Origin: Pseudomonadota bacterium
GTDB taxonomy: Bacteria > Pseudomonadota > Gammaproteobacteria > Steroidobacterales > Steroidobacteraceae
Assembly: GCA_023391335.1 (NCBI GenBank)
Contig: JAEWBG010000098.1
Coordinates: forward strand, 1-64,000
Length of the DNA stretch: 64,000 bases
Direction of reading: 5' to 3'
Below the pieces are notes generated by a model. That model ran no database searches. It was not told the origin of the DNA and was given only the letters and a program-made list of their open reading frames with translations. Shown here piece after piece: positions 18,460 to 27,368 of the stretch (within the stretch, counting starts at the first letter, position 1; each line of letters starts with the position of its first letter). A program made the position numbers and the translations under genes.

Positions 18460-19356
18460 CTACTGTGCCAACCCTTTCGCCGCGACGAGAGCGGTTAGAT
18501 ATTCGCTGAACTTTCCGCCGAGGCTCTCATGTTTGAGGCCGAACTCGACGGTCGCCTGTAGATAACCAAGCTTGCTGCCGCAGTCGTAGCGCTTTCCCTC
18601 GAACTCATAGGCGTAAACGGCTTCGTCCTCGAGCAAGTCTGCTATCGCATCTGTCAACTGAATTTCACCGCCAGCGCCGCGCTCGGTTTTTTCCAGCTTT
18701 TCGAAGATCGCCGGAGACAGCAGATACCGCCCCACGACAGCCAAAGTCGATGGCGCATTTTGCGGGCGCGGCTTCTCGACGATCTGGCGCACACGACTGA
18801 TGCGTCCTTCGCGTTCTTCCGTCGCAACAATGCCGTACTTGTCGGTTTCAGAACGCGGAACTTGTTCGACTCCGAGCACACTGCCACCGCGCTGCGCATA
18901 AACGTCAGCCATTTGGCGCAGACATGGCGTCGTGCTGTCGATCAGATCGTCCGCAAGATGGACATAGAAAGGTTCATTGCCGACGACAGGCTTGGCGCAC
19001 CACACAGCATGGCCTAAGCCCAGTGGAGACGGTTGGCGTATGTAGATGCACGTCGCCCACGAAGGAACGATTTCGCGAATCGCTTTGAGCAGATCCGCTT
19101 TGCCTTGCGCTTCGAGTGCTTCTTCCAATTCTGGATCGGTGTCGAAATGATCTTCGATCGCTCGTTTCGAGCTGCCAGTGATGAAAACCAGCTTGCGTGC
19201 GCCGGATGCGAGCGCTTCCTCGGCGGCGTACTGGATCAGCGGTTTGTCGACGATCGGCAGCATCTCCTTGGGGCTCGCTTTGGTGGCCGGCAAGAATCGC
19301 GTGCCGCGGCCTGCCACAGGGAAAACTGCTGTTCGAATTTCTTTCGTCTGACTCAC
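18460..19356 (-). CDS. galU: UTP-glucose-1-phosphate uridylyltransferase
   Basis: GalU makes UDP-glucose for cell-envelope sugars. The 298-residue protein has the nucleotide-binding [21 protein letters not shown] motif in two adjacent parts, the [13 protein letters not shown] sugar-phosphate segment, YVHLADDLI and [12 protein letters not shown] chose GTG 19356 because GGAGG lies about nine bases upstream and the homologous N-terminus begins there; the open frame continues to 19464. It is transcribed ahead of gabT. Confidence 0.95.
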   Translation of the reverse strand: MSQTKEIRTAVFPVAGRGTRFLPATKASPKEMLPIVDKPLIQYAAEEALASGARKLVFITGSSKRAIEDHFDTDPELEEALEAQGKADLLKAIREIVPSWATCIYIRQPSPLGLGHAVWCAKPVVGNEPFYVHLADDLIDSTTPCLRQMADVYAQRGGSVLGVEQVPRSETDKYGIVATEEREGRISRVRQIVEKPRPQNAPSTLAVVGRYLLSPAIFEKLEKTERGAGGEIQLTDAIADLLEDEAVYAYEFEGKRYDCGSKLGYLQATVEFGLKHESLGGKFSEYLTALVAAKGLAQ

Positions 19357-19430
19357 CGCACAACCTCCGTTAGTCGAGGATGTCGATGATAGCCGAAGGC
19401 AACGCTCTCCGATGGAAGCGGCGCGTTCGG

Positions 19431-19444
19431 TAGTTACGTAACTA
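19431..19444. promoter_or_regulatory. 14-bp perfect palindrome upstream of galU
   Basis: TAGTTACGTAACTA is a perfect palindrome about 75 bp before the galU start and 5 bp from the first double-hairpin copy. It could be an operator for a dimeric regulator or simply an edge of the neighbouring structured element. Confidence 0.35.
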
Positions 19445-19448
19445 ATTA

Positions 19449-19519
19449 GATGTAACAGCTGCACGCGTTGCAGCTGTTAGGAACGACGATGGGACTCCTG
19501 TCACCATCGTCGTGGCTCG
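19449..19519. repeat. double-hairpin repeat, copy 1
   Basis: This 71-bp unit matches copy 2 at 19638-19708 with a single visible difference in a loop. It holds two perfect 10-bp stems: AACAGCTGCA/TGCAGCTGTT with a five-base loop, and ACGACGATGG/CCATCGTCGT with an 11-base loop. No T-tract follows on either strand. It lies in the galU-comEA intergenic region. Confidence 0.85.
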
Positions 19520-19637
19520 CGTCAAAAGACGCGACTTTTGCCTCTCGCTCGCCACCTGCGGCGGCGGGCACGTCTGATGCACATGGATGTGCGAATGCCG
19601 CTAGAGGCAGGACGCCAGAAGCGGCCATGTGCCTAAA
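19518..19637. other. structured spacer between the two double-hairpin copies
   Basis: The roughly 118-bp spacer has its own stems: CGCGTC-AAAA-GACGCG at 19518-19533, GCACA-TGGA-TGTGC at 19579-19592, and a long-range TGCCTCT (19539-19545) with AGAGGCA (19603-19609). I see no gene; a minus-strand frame crossing both repeats (19446-19721) merely translates the repeat twice. Confidence 0.5.
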
Positions 19638-19708
19638 GATGTAACAGCTGCACGCGGTGCAGCTGTTAGGAACGACGATGGGACTCCTGTCACCATCGTC
19701 GTGGCTCG
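19638..19708. repeat. double-hairpin repeat, copy 2
   Basis: This is a direct duplicate of 19449-19519 with one changed base in the loop of the first stem (CGCGG against CGCGT). Both stems remain perfect. It ends 10 bp before the stop codon of the comEA-like gene and may serve as its 3' end. Confidence 0.85.
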
Positions 19709-19717
19709 GACCGTCTA

Positions 19718-20029
19718 TCAACCGGCACTCTTCCCCTCGCCGGTGGAACTGAGGCGGATGTTGGCGCGATTACGCTCCAGCGTCTTTGCGCCAATGCCCT
19801 TCACCTTGCGCAGATCGTCAGCGCTTTTGAACGCGCCGTTCTTTTCTCGATACGCAACGATGGCCTGGGCACGGTTGAGGCCGATACCGCTGAGCTCCTT
19901 GGCGATGGTGCCGGCGTCCGCTTTGTTGATATCTACTGGCCCTGCAAGCGCCATCAGCGGCATCAGGCTGCAAATCAAGACCTGAATTGATCGACGCGCA
20001 GCGCGCGCACCTGCGGTGACGTAAGACAT
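19718..20029 (-). CDS. ComEA-like helix-hairpin-helix protein
   Basis: The 103-residue protein has an N-terminal hydrophobic segment (IQVLICSLMPLMALAGP) that looks like a signal peptide, then VDINKADAGTIAKELSGIG and FKSADDLRKVKGIGAKTLE, the two helix-hairpin-helix DNA-binding motifs of ComEA proteins. Such proteins bind incoming DNA in the periplasm during natural transformation, though short solitary forms are widespread and often untested. ATG 20029 is preceded by AAGGAG. It follows lapA on the same strand. Confidence 0.87.
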   Translation of the reverse strand: MSYVTAGARAARRSIQVLICSLMPLMALAGPVDINKADAGTIAKELSGIGLNRAQAIVAYREKNGAFKSADDLRKVKGIGAKTLERNRANIRLSSTGEGKSAG

Positions 20030-20115
20030 TCGCTTCTCCTTGCGTTGTTGAAGATCGACACGGCTCGTTTTGCCGTGCTGAGCAGTGTGCCTATTCCGCA
20101 CTGGCACATTCGTTT

Positions 20116-20415
20116 CTATTTCGCCGCGTTTGGCCCGAAATGCGCACCCTGTTGCACGTGCGCATTTGCATCAGCCACCTTGAGCGCCCGCCGCAGACGA
20201 CTCCTCTCTTCCAGCAGCCTCCCAATCCACAACATCTGCCAGGAGAGGCCGGCCACCAGACCGAGCACAAACGACACCACCAACGCCAATCCCAGCGGCG
20301 ATGTGAGGCGCGCGAAGGCAAGTTCGACACCAACCTCGGTCTGATTCAACACCGACACCGAAATCGCGACCAAGGCCGCTATAACGAGGGAGACACGAAA
20401 GAGGAAGCGAGTCAT
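20116..20415 (-). CDS. lapA: LapA-domain lipopolysaccharide assembly protein
   Basis: The 99-residue inner-membrane protein has two hydrophobic helices (about residues 4-24 and 41-63) and a cytoplasmic coiled tail with RLLEERSRLRRAL, the LapA/DUF1049 pattern. In E. coli LapA acts with LapB to control LpxC turnover. Here it follows ihfB, the usual place, but lapB is not next; the comEA-like gene is. Confidence 0.88.
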   Translation of the reverse strand: MTRFLFRVSLVIAALVAISVSVLNQTEVGVELAFARLTSPLGLALVVSFVLGLVAGLSWQMLWIGRLLEERSRLRRALKVADANAHVQQGAHFGPNAAK

Positions 20416-20675
20416 GGTTCATCCTCAGGAGGGGATCGCTGCGCGATCAAGAAGAGGAACCATTTTCAGCAAGGACTACGTCGTAGTCGAGAACGACGGG
20501 CGTGGGGTGGCGTTGGCGTCGGGACAGAGGGAAGAGTGTCAGATCACGTTCTGACTAGTACAGAGCAGGAGATCATTTTCCGAAATCCTGCGCTCCCCGT
20601 GTATCCCCTGTGGAGTTCTTATTCCGGCGGTTTAGCTCCGTGTTCTCCGTAACCTCCGTGGAGATATTCCTTTCC
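20416..20675. other. ihfB-lapA intergenic region with hairpins and a degenerate direct repeat
   Basis: No gene is seen. Small stems are GATCGC-TGC-GCGATC (20434-20448) and GTCAGA/TCTGAC (20538-20555). Between about 20588 and 20668 two similar segments follow each other: CTCCCCGTGTATCCCCTGTG and CTCCGTGTTCTCCGTAACCT, each leading to GTGGAG and an AT-rich end. The wording resembles the low-complexity elements elsewhere in the window. Confidence 0.45.
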
Positions 20676-20978
20676 TCAATCCCGAATCGGCGTGCCCGCC
20701 CCTTCATTGACGCGTTCGCGAAGATCTTTGCCGGGTTTGAAGTGTGGGACGTACTTTCCCGACAAAGCGACGGTCTCGCCGGTCTTGGGATTGCGCCCCT
20801 GTCGGGGTGGACGGAAATGCAGCGAAAAGCTACCGAAACCACGGATCTCGATGCGACCGCCCTGAGCCAGGGCGTCGCTCATGATCTCGAGAATCTGCTT
20901 TACCGCGAGTTCGACGTCCTTCGCCGGTAGATGCTTTTGCTTCGCGGCAATGAGTTCAATGAGTTCCGACTTCGTCAT
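20676..20978 (-). CDS. ihfB: integration host factor subunit beta
   Basis: IHF-beta pairs with IHF-alpha to bend DNA sharply at specific sites in replication, recombination and transcription. The 100-residue protein starts [14 protein letters not shown] and has [20 protein letters not shown] followed by GRNPKTGE, the beta-arm with the intercalating proline and the DNA-contact signature. Its place after rpsA is the usual gammaproteobacterial order. Confidence 0.96.
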   Translation of the reverse strand: MTKSELIELIAAKQKHLPAKDVELAVKQILEIMSDALAQGGRIEIRGFGSFSLHFRPPRQGRNPKTGETVALSGKYVPHFKPGKDLRERVNEGAGTPIRD

Positions 20979-21073
20979 GCTCGGGCCCGTTGTTGTTATT
21001 GCACAGAAGCGAGGACTCGCCGTCCGCTAACACGCGGCGGTGATCAACACCGCCGCGCAAGCTGGAGTGGCAA

Positions 21074-22756
21074 TTACGAGGCTTCCTGGCCGCCGATATG
21101 TTCCTTGAGCAGATCGCCCAAGCTCGTACCGGACGAAGAAGATTCACCTGCGCGGTAACCCTGCACCGCTTCGTTTTCTTCGTGAATTTCCTTCGCTTTG
21201 ATCGACAGAGCAATCGTGCGGCTCTTGCGATCGACGTTGGTGAACTTGGCTTCCACCTCGTCGTCAACCTTGAGGACCGTACGGGCATCTTCCACGCGAT
21301 CACGAGCGAGTTCAGATGCACGTAGATGTCCTTCTACGCCGCCGCCGAGATCAATGATTGCACCCTTCGCGTCGACTTCGCGGACCTTGCCTTTGACGAT
21401 CGTGCCCTTTGGATGCTCGGCGATCCAAGTCGAGAACGGATCTTTCGCGAGCTGCTTGATGCCCAAAGAAATGCGTTCACGCTCTGGATCGATCGACAGC
21501 ACCATCGCTTCGACCGTCTGGCCTTTCTGGTAATTACGCACGGCTTCTTCGCCAGGCACATCCCACGAAATGTCGGAGAGGTGTACCAGGCCGTCGATGC
21601 CGCCTGCGAGACCGATGAAGATGCCGAAGTCGGTGATCGACTTGATCTGACCTGCAACCTTGTCGCCGCGATTGAAATTGTCGCCGAATTCTTTCCAAGG
21701 ATTCGCCTGGCACTGTTTGATGCCGAGCGAAATACGACGACGCTCCTCGTCGATATCGAGGACCATGACTTCGACTTCCTGACCGATGTGCACGACCTTC
21801 GACGGATTGACGTTCTTGTTCGTCCAATCCATTTCGGAAACGTGCACCAAGCCTTCGACGCCTTCTTCGATTTCAACGAAGCAGCCATAGTCGGCGATGT
21901 TGGTGACCTTGCCGAACAGACGTGTGCCAGTCGGATAACGACGAGCGATGTTCTGCCATGGATCGTTGCCGAGTTGCTTGATACCGAGGCTGACGCGTTG
22001 ACGTTCGCGATCGAACTTCAAGATGCGCACATCGATCTCATCGCCCACGTTGACGACTTCAGAGGGATGCTTGACGCGCTTCCACGCCATATCCGTGATG
22101 TGCAACAGACCATCGATGCCGCCGAGGTCGACGAACGCACCGTAGTCGGTGAGGTTCTTGACCGTGCCGCGCACGACCGCGCCTTCCTGCAACTTCTCGA
22201 GGAGTTCCGAACGCTCCGCGCTGTATTCCTGCTCAACCACTGCACGACGCGAAACGACAACGTTGTTGCGCTTCTGATCGAGCTTGATGACTTTGAATTC
22301 GAGCGTTTTACCTTCGAGGTACGAGGGGTCGCGCACCGGACGCACATCGACGAGCGAACCTGGAAGGAACGCGCGAACGAAATCGATTTCGACAGTAAAG
22401 CCGCCTTTGACGCGGCCGTTGATCACGCCTTTGACGATTTCCTGCTTATTGAATGCATCTTCGAGACGCGACCAGGTGCGTGCACGCTTGGCCTTCTCGC
22501 GAGACAGGCGGGTTTCGCCCGAGCCGTCTTCTACGCTGTCGAGTGCGACCTCGACGTCATCACCCACGCTGACTTCGATCTCGCCGCGATCGTTCTTGAA
22601 CTGATCGACGGAGATGACGGCCTCGCTCTTCAGGCCTGCGTTGACGACTACAACGTCGGGACCGACGCTTACGATTCGTCCGGTGATGATGGATCCTGGC
22701 TTGATCTTCTGAGAGGCCAGGCTTTCTTCGAACAGTTGGGCAAAACTTTCGGTCAT
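21074..22756 (-). CDS. rpsA: 30S ribosomal protein S1
   Basis: S1 carries mRNA to the 30S subunit. The 560-residue protein has six OB-fold S1 repeats; repeats 3-6 carry the familiar [40 protein letters not shown] and [20 protein letters not shown] segments. The N-terminus [13 protein letters not shown] fits the ribosome-docking domain. Start ATG 22756 is chosen over the longer frame to 22906, which runs through a low-complexity intergenic element. It lies downstream of cmk, as in E. coli. Confidence 0.97.
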   Translation of the reverse strand: MTESFAQLFEESLASQKIKPGSIITGRIVSVGPDVVVVNAGLKSEAVISVDQFKNDRGEIEVSVGDDVEVALDSVEDGSGETRLSREKAKRARTWSRLEDAFNKQEIVKGVINGRVKGGFTVEIDFVRAFLPGSLVDVRPVRDPSYLEGKTLEFKVIKLDQKRNNVVVSRRAVVEQEYSAERSELLEKLQEGAVVRGTVKNLTDYGAFVDLGGIDGLLHITDMAWKRVKHPSEVVNVGDEIDVRILKFDRERQRVSLGIKQLGNDPWQNIARRYPTGTRLFGKVTNIADYGCFVEIEEGVEGLVHVSEMDWTNKNVNPSKVVHIGQEVEVMVLDIDEERRRISLGIKQCQANPWKEFGDNFNRGDKVAGQIKSITDFGIFIGLAGGIDGLVHLSDISWDVPGEEAVRNYQKGQTVEAMVLSIDPERERISLGIKQLAKDPFSTWIAEHPKGTIVKGKVREVDAKGAIIDLGGGVEGHLRASELARDRVEDARTVLKVDDEVEAKFTNVDRKSRTIALSIKAKEIHEENEAVQGYRAGESSSSGTSLGDLLKEHIGGQEAS

Positions 22757-22859
22757 GAGTACTTCCAGGGTCGATGCGACCCGTAATCCTTGCGGCCGTC
22801 CTGACACGCGAGGGGTTGATTGCAAACAACCGCGCAATCCGCGCGGCACCAGAGAAAAT

Positions 22860-22955
22860 GGCTGGAGGCTATGGGCTGGAGGCTGGAGCAAGAAGAAAGA
22901 CCGCACGCGTGCGACTTACACTCTGGCCCCAGCCGCCAGCCCCCAGTCTGTAGCC
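22860..22955. repeat. inverted GGCTGGA-type element between cmk and rpsA
   Basis: The left arm (22860-22889) is built of GGCTGGAG-like units. The right arm (22921-22955) is CTGGCCCCAGCCGCCAGCCC and onward, the complement of the same unit with small differences. The 31-bp middle contains CGCACGCGTGCG. No coding potential. It would form a long imperfect hairpin in RNA or single-stranded DNA. Confidence 0.7.
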
Positions 22956-22965
22956 GGCTCTTTGC

Positions 22966-23640
22966 TTAGAAACGTGCCGCAGCGAGTTCAAGCACGCGGG
23001 CCACGACGGACTCGATGGGCATGGACGTTGAATCCACGATCACGGCGTCATCGGCAGGCTTGAGGGGGGCAATCGGGCGACTCGCGTCGCGTCGGTCGCG
23101 CTCGGCGATCTCCAGCGAAAGGGCGGCGAGGTTAGCATCGAGACCCTTGTCTTTCAACTGCTTATAACGCCGTTGGGCCCTTTCTTCGGGACTCGCTGTA
23201 AGGAAGATTTTGAGGCCTGCGTCGGGGAAGATGACAGTCCCCATATCGCGGCCATCCGCCACCAACCCGGGCGGGGCGGCAAACGCTCGCTGACGCGCTA
23301 ATAGAGCTTCACGGACCTTAGGCATGGCAGCCACCTTCGAGGCGCCCTCGCCTGCCTGCTCCGTCCTAATGGACCGGCTGACCTCTTCGCCGTTGAGCCA
23401 AATCTGCTCCTCGCCCTTGGCTCCGATGCCGAACACGACATTCAGATGCATCGCGATATCGGCAAACTCGTCTTCGGCACCCGGCTGCGTGCCGCGCTTG
23501 AGACCCGCAAAAGCGACCAGACGGTACAGTGCACCGCTATCGAGCAAACGCCATCCAAGCTGATCGGCCACACGGCGTGAGATCGTGCCCTTGCCGGACC
23601 CGCTTGGTCCGTCAATGGTGAGGATGGGCACTGCGACCAC
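22966..23640 (-). CDS. cmk: cytidylate kinase
   Basis: Cmk phosphorylates CMP and dCMP with ATP. The 224-residue protein has the P-loop IDGPSGSGKGTISRR at the N-terminus, LDSGALYRLVAFAG, DGRDMGTVIFPDA and the lid-region RDRRDASRPIAPLKPA with its run of arginines. The start is GTG 23640; a GTG three codons later is possible. It lies 14 bp after aroA. Confidence 0.95.
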   Translation of the reverse strand: MVAVPILTIDGPSGSGKGTISRRVADQLGWRLLDSGALYRLVAFAGLKRGTQPGAEDEFADIAMHLNVVFGIGAKGEEQIWLNGEEVSRSIRTEQAGEGASKVAAMPKVREALLARQRAFAAPPGLVADGRDMGTVIFPDAGLKIFLTASPEERAQRRYKQLKDKGLDANLAALSLEIAERDRRDASRPIAPLKPADDAVIVDSTSMPIESVVARVLELAAARF

Positions 23641-23654
23641 GGCCGAGTCCCAGC

Positions 23655-24968
23655 TTAGTCCTGAAGCTTGACGTTCAGGCCAGCGGCACCCGCAACGCCG
23701 GGGAAATCGGGAAACGAGGTCGCGACGTTCGCAACATCCAGGATTTTGATCGGAGCCGCAGCACGCAAACTGGCGATCGAGAACGACATCGCGATGCGAT
23801 GGTCGCCGTGACTATCGACTGTTCCACCCGAAAACACGGCTCCGTCCGCACGCCCCTGAATACGGATGCCGTCCGGCAACACTTCGCACTGCACGCCCAT
23901 CGCCTTCAGGCCCTCCGCCATGACAGCGATGCGATCACTCTCTTTGACTCGCAGTTCCTCGGCTCCAGTGACCAATGTTTCGCCCTCAGCGCACGCCGCA
24001 GCGATGAACAAGGCGGGAAACTCGTCGATCGCGAGCGGGACCAGGTTTTCTGGGACATGAATGCCTTTGAGCTTCGCCGGCCTGACCTCGATGTCTGCAA
24101 CCGGCTCAGCACCCGCCGAGCGGTGGTTCAAGACGCGCAAATCAGCGCCCATGAGCGCCAGGATGTCGAGCAGACCAGTGCGCGTCGGGTTTACCCCGAC
24201 GCCCGTAATCGTGAGGCCCTCGCCGCGGCTGATCGAGCCAGCGATTAAGAAGAAGGCCGACGACGAGAAGTCGCCAGGCACTTCCAACGAACACGCTTCC
24301 AAGCGCGTCGGCGGAGTCAAACGAACTTCGCCATGCGCTGCGTGCACACTGCAACCAAAGGCCTGCAGCATGCGCTCGGTGTGATCGCGAGTGACCGCGG
24401 GTTCAATCACCGTCGTTTCACCCGACGCATATAAGCCGCCCAACAGCACGGCTGATTTGACTTGAGCGCTGGCCACGGGCAGTTCGTAACGAATGCCTTT
24501 CAGCGCGGACCCGCCGGTGATCTTTACGGGCGGCTTGCCATTATTCGTTTCGATGCGTGCGCCCATTTGCCGAAGCGGCGTTGCGGCGCGTTCCATGGGC
24601 CGCTTCATCAGCGATGAATCGCCGATCAGTTCGCTATTGAAGGCTTGACCTGCTAACAGGCCGGTCATGAGTCGCATCGCCGTGCCCGCGTTGCCCATGT
24701 CGAGTGGATGCGACGCACCTTTGAGGCCTCGCATACCGACACCATGAACGCGAACCTCACGCTGACCGGTGCGCTCCACTTTCACGCCCAGCGCCTGCAT
24801 CGCCTTCATCGTCGACAGGCAATCCTCGCTCTCCAGAAAGCCGCGAACTTCCGTGATCCCTTCTGCGATACCTCCAAGCATCAATGCACGATGCGAAACG
24901 GATTTATCTCCTGGAACGCGAATGGAGCCAGAGACACTGCTGACGGGCTGAACGAGATACGTGGGCAT
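23655..24968 (-). CDS. aroA: 3-phosphoshikimate 1-carboxyvinyltransferase (EPSP synthase)
   Basis: AroA joins shikimate-3-phosphate and PEP in the common aromatic pathway. The 437-residue protein has VPGDKSVSHRALMLGGIAEG split across the first motif, LDMGNAGTAMRLMTGLLAGQ, the catalytic LAIDEFPALFIAAACAEG and the terminal DHRIAMSFS. The residue series LMTGLLAG (Gly-Ala variation in the PEP site) resembles class II (glyphosate-tolerant type) enzymes more than the E. coli class. ATG 24968 is the start. hisC lies upstream and no tyrA is between them. Confidence 0.95.
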   Translation of the reverse strand: MPTYLVQPVSSVSGSIRVPGDKSVSHRALMLGGIAEGITEVRGFLESEDCLSTMKAMQALGVKVERTGQREVRVHGVGMRGLKGASHPLDMGNAGTAMRLMTGLLAGQAFNSELIGDSSLMKRPMERAATPLRQMGARIETNNGKPPVKITGGSALKGIRYELPVASAQVKSAVLLGGLYASGETTVIEPAVTRDHTERMLQAFGCSVHAAHGEVRLTPPTRLEACSLEVPGDFSSSAFFLIAGSISRGEGLTITGVGVNPTRTGLLDILALMGADLRVLNHRSAGAEPVADIEVRPAKLKGIHVPENLVPLAIDEFPALFIAAACAEGETLVTGAEELRVKESDRIAVMAEGLKAMGVQCEVLPDGIRIQGRADGAVFSGGTVDSHGDHRIAMSFSIASLRAAAPIKILDVANVATSFPDFPGVAGAAGLNVKLQD

Positions 24969-25049
24969 GGTTATGTTCAAGCGCAGCAACTGCGCTGGAT
25001 CGATGGCTGGATGGACAGGGATTGCGGCTGACGAAGGGCGCGAAGCATA

Positions 25050-26171
25050 TCAAGTCGCGCGCAAGGCATGGGCGAACGCCGCCGCCATGCGCTCGTTCTG
25101 CTCAGCCGTACCGACCGTGACGCGCAAATGATTCGGCAGCCCGTAGTTTCCGACCGGCCGCACGATGACACCCTGCCGCAACATTGCCTCGTAAATCGGA
25201 GCCGCAGGTCGTCCGCAATCGATGAGCAAGAAATTGCCCGCGGACGGCAGGACGCTCACCGGCAGCTTTGCGAGCGCGCTGCGAAGCTGAGCTAACCCGG
25301 CGGTGTTCACGGCAACCGACTTCTGCAAATGCTCTGAATCATCGAGCGCGGCGCGCGCGGCCGCCAGGGCAAGTGAATTCACATTGAACGCTTGCCGCAC
25401 GCGATTCAGCACGCTCGCGATCTGCGGATCCGAAAGTGCATAGCCGACCCGCAATCCCGCGAGCCCGTACGCTTTGGAAAAGGTACGGGTCACGACCAAG
25501 TTGGGATAACGACCGAGCCACTTGCTAGCGTCTGCGAACTCACCGCCGGCGTATTCGATATAGGCCTCATCCACGACGACGATGACATGCCGCGGAGCCG
25601 ATCGAACGAATTGCTCCAACGCATCAGCCGATAGCCATGTGCCCGTGGGATTGTTCGGATTGGCGATGAACACCAACCGAGTGCGCTCGTTGATCAACGC
25701 TCGCATGGCACCGAGATCGTGACCCAACGGCATCGAATCGTTCGCTGGCAACGCATTCGAGATGCGAGCTGTCGCGCCAGTCGCCTGAATCGAAATCGGA
25801 TATACGGCAAAGCCATACTGCGAATAGATCGCCTCGGTTGCTGGAGTTAGAAACGCCTCCGCCAACATCACAAGAACATCGTTAGATCCGTTGCCAAGCG
25901 TGATGCACGCGATATCGCAACCGTGTTTTTTCGCCAGCGCTTGCTTCAACGCGAAACCGTTGCCGTCAGGATAAAGTCCGACCGCATCGACGGCCTGCCG
26001 CATCGCCTCCCGCGCTTTCGGTCCAGGACCGAGTGGATTTTCATTCGAGGCGAGCTTGATGCTGTCGCGAATGCCGTATTCGCGTTCCAGCTCTTCGAGT
26101 GGCTTTCCGGGGACGTAAGGGGCGATGCCGAGGACGGGCTGCGCAGCGAGTTTGGAGACGTCGAAAGACAT
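25050..26171 (-). CDS. hisC: histidinol-phosphate aminotransferase
   Basis: This PLP enzyme of 373 residues has SIKLASNENPLGPGP, NPNNPTGTWL, VVDEAYIEYAGG and the Schiff-base lysine in TFSKAYGLAGLRVGYAL. In this pheA-hisC-aroA setting HisC homologues often serve aromatic amino acid transamination as well as histidine synthesis; which is dominant cannot be read from sequence. It starts at ATG 26171, 22 bp after pheA. Confidence 0.94.
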   Translation of the reverse strand: MSFDVSKLAAQPVLGIAPYVPGKPLEELEREYGIRDSIKLASNENPLGPGPKAREAMRQAVDAVGLYPDGNGFALKQALAKKHGCDIACITLGNGSNDVLVMLAEAFLTPATEAIYSQYGFAVYPISIQATGATARISNALPANDSMPLGHDLGAMRALINERTRLVFIANPNNPTGTWLSADALEQFVRSAPRHVIVVVDEAYIEYAGGEFADASKWLGRYPNLVVTRTFSKAYGLAGLRVGYALSDPQIASVLNRVRQAFNVNSLALAAARAALDDSEHLQKSVAVNTAGLAQLRSALAKLPVSVLPSAGNFLLIDCGRPAAPIYEAMLRQGVIVRPVGNYGLPNHLRVTVGTAEQNERMAAAFAHALRAT

Positions 26172-26193
26172 GACTTAGGCCTACGGTCAGAGC

Positions 26194-27348
26194 CTAGAGA
26201 ACCGCACAGGGATACGACCCGAGCACCCGAAACAGCGATGATTGCTTCTTCAAATCATCGAGCGCGTTTTTCAGCGGCGGCTCGTCGGCGTGGCCAAAGA
26301 CATCGATGAAGAAGAGGTAGTCCCACTTCTTCTTGCGCGAGGGGCGCGACTCGATGCGGGTCATGCTGATGTTGTTACGTGCAAGTGGTTCAAGCAGCCG
26401 ATAGAGCGTGCCCGGCGATTGCGTATCGCCCGCGGTCAACAACAACGTCGTTTTATCGTTGCCGCTGGGATTGAACAACTTGCGACCGATCACCAAGAAG
26501 CGCGTCGTGTTGTCGTCGGTGTCTTCGATTTCGGGCACGATGACGTTGAGACCGTAAACGTCCGCAGCAGCTTGCCCAGCGATTGCCGCTGTACCGACCT
26601 CGTCGCGGGCGCGTCGAGCGGCTTCGGCATTGCTAGTCACAGGAATGCGCTCGATCCCAGCGAGATGCTCGTCCAGCCAATGGCGGCATTGAGCCAGCGA
26701 CTGCTGATGCGAACAGATCCGTTTAATGTTTTCGAGCCCGTGCATCTGACCCATCAGATGCTGATGGATGCGCAGCTCGATTTCGCCGCAGATCTTGAGC
26801 GGCGATGTGATGAACATGTCGAGCGTGTTATTGACTGTGCCCTCCGTGGAATTCTCGACCGGCACAACACCGAAGTCCGCGTGAGCGGCCTGCACTTCTT
26901 CGAACACTTCGCTAATGGTGCCCATCGGCACGGCACGCACCGAATGACCGAAATGCTTGAGCACGGCCTGCTGAGAGAACGTGCCCTCAGGACCGAGGAA
27001 GGCAATCTTCAAAGGCTCTTGTTGGGCGAGACACGCGGACATGATCTCGCGAAACAAACGCGCAATCTCTTCATTGCGCAACGGACCGCGATTGCGCTGC
27101 AACGCCTTGCGAAGCACCTGGGCCTCGCGCTCGGGTTTATAAAATTCCGCGGTCGACATACCCTCCGCGTTCTTCGATTCGCCGACCTGCTTCGCGAGCA
27201 GAGCGCGTTCATTCAGCAGTTCCTGAATGCGTTCGTCGACCGTATCGATGCGCTGGCGAATCTCCGCGAGTTGAATTCGCGGCTTCGCTTGCGTCTGCTT
27301 CGCTTCGGACTTCTTTTTGGGAGCCTTCTTCTTGGACGGTCGCGGCAC
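26194..27348 (-). CDS. pheA: bifunctional chorismate mutase / prephenate dehydratase
   Basis: PheA makes phenylpyruvate from chorismate. The 384-residue protein has a Lys-rich N-terminal extension (about 24 residues), an AroQ chorismate mutase domain (RQRIDTVDERIQELLNERA), a prephenate dehydratase domain (FLGPEGTFSQQAVLKHFG; VPVENSTEGTVNNTLD; DDNTTRFLVIG with the catalytic Thr-Arg-Phe) and a C-terminal ACT domain with the phenylalanine-binding ESRPSRKKKWDY. Feedback inhibition by phenylalanine is expected from that motif. Confidence 0.96.
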   Translation of the reverse strand: MPRPSKKKAPKKKSEAKQTQAKPRIQLAEIRQRIDTVDERIQELLNERALLAKQVGESKNAEGMSTAEFYKPEREAQVLRKALQRNRGPLRNEEIARLFREIMSACLAQQEPLKIAFLGPEGTFSQQAVLKHFGHSVRAVPMGTISEVFEEVQAAHADFGVVPVENSTEGTVNNTLDMFITSPLKICGEIELRIHQHLMGQMHGLENIKRICSHQQSLAQCRHWLDEHLAGIERIPVTSNAEAARRARDEVGTAAIAGQAAADVYGLNVIVPEIEDTDDNTTRFLVIGRKLFNPSGNDKTTLLLTAGDTQSPGTLYRLLEPLARNNISMTRIESRPSRKKKWDYLFFIDVFGHADEPPLKNALDDLKKQSSLFRVLGSYPCAVL

Positions 27349-27368
27349 AAAGATCCCCAGAGCGACTT

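Noticed and set aside
19446..19721. 91-codon minus-strand frame with a repeated Cys-containing peptide
   Set aside because: The repeat in the peptide is just the translation of the 71-bp double-hairpin DNA repeat; no ribosome binding site is seen.
21326..22786. 486-codon open frame on the plus strand opposite rpsA
   Set aside because: It mirrors the highly biased rpsA codons; the product has no domain or motif and rpsA is beyond doubt.
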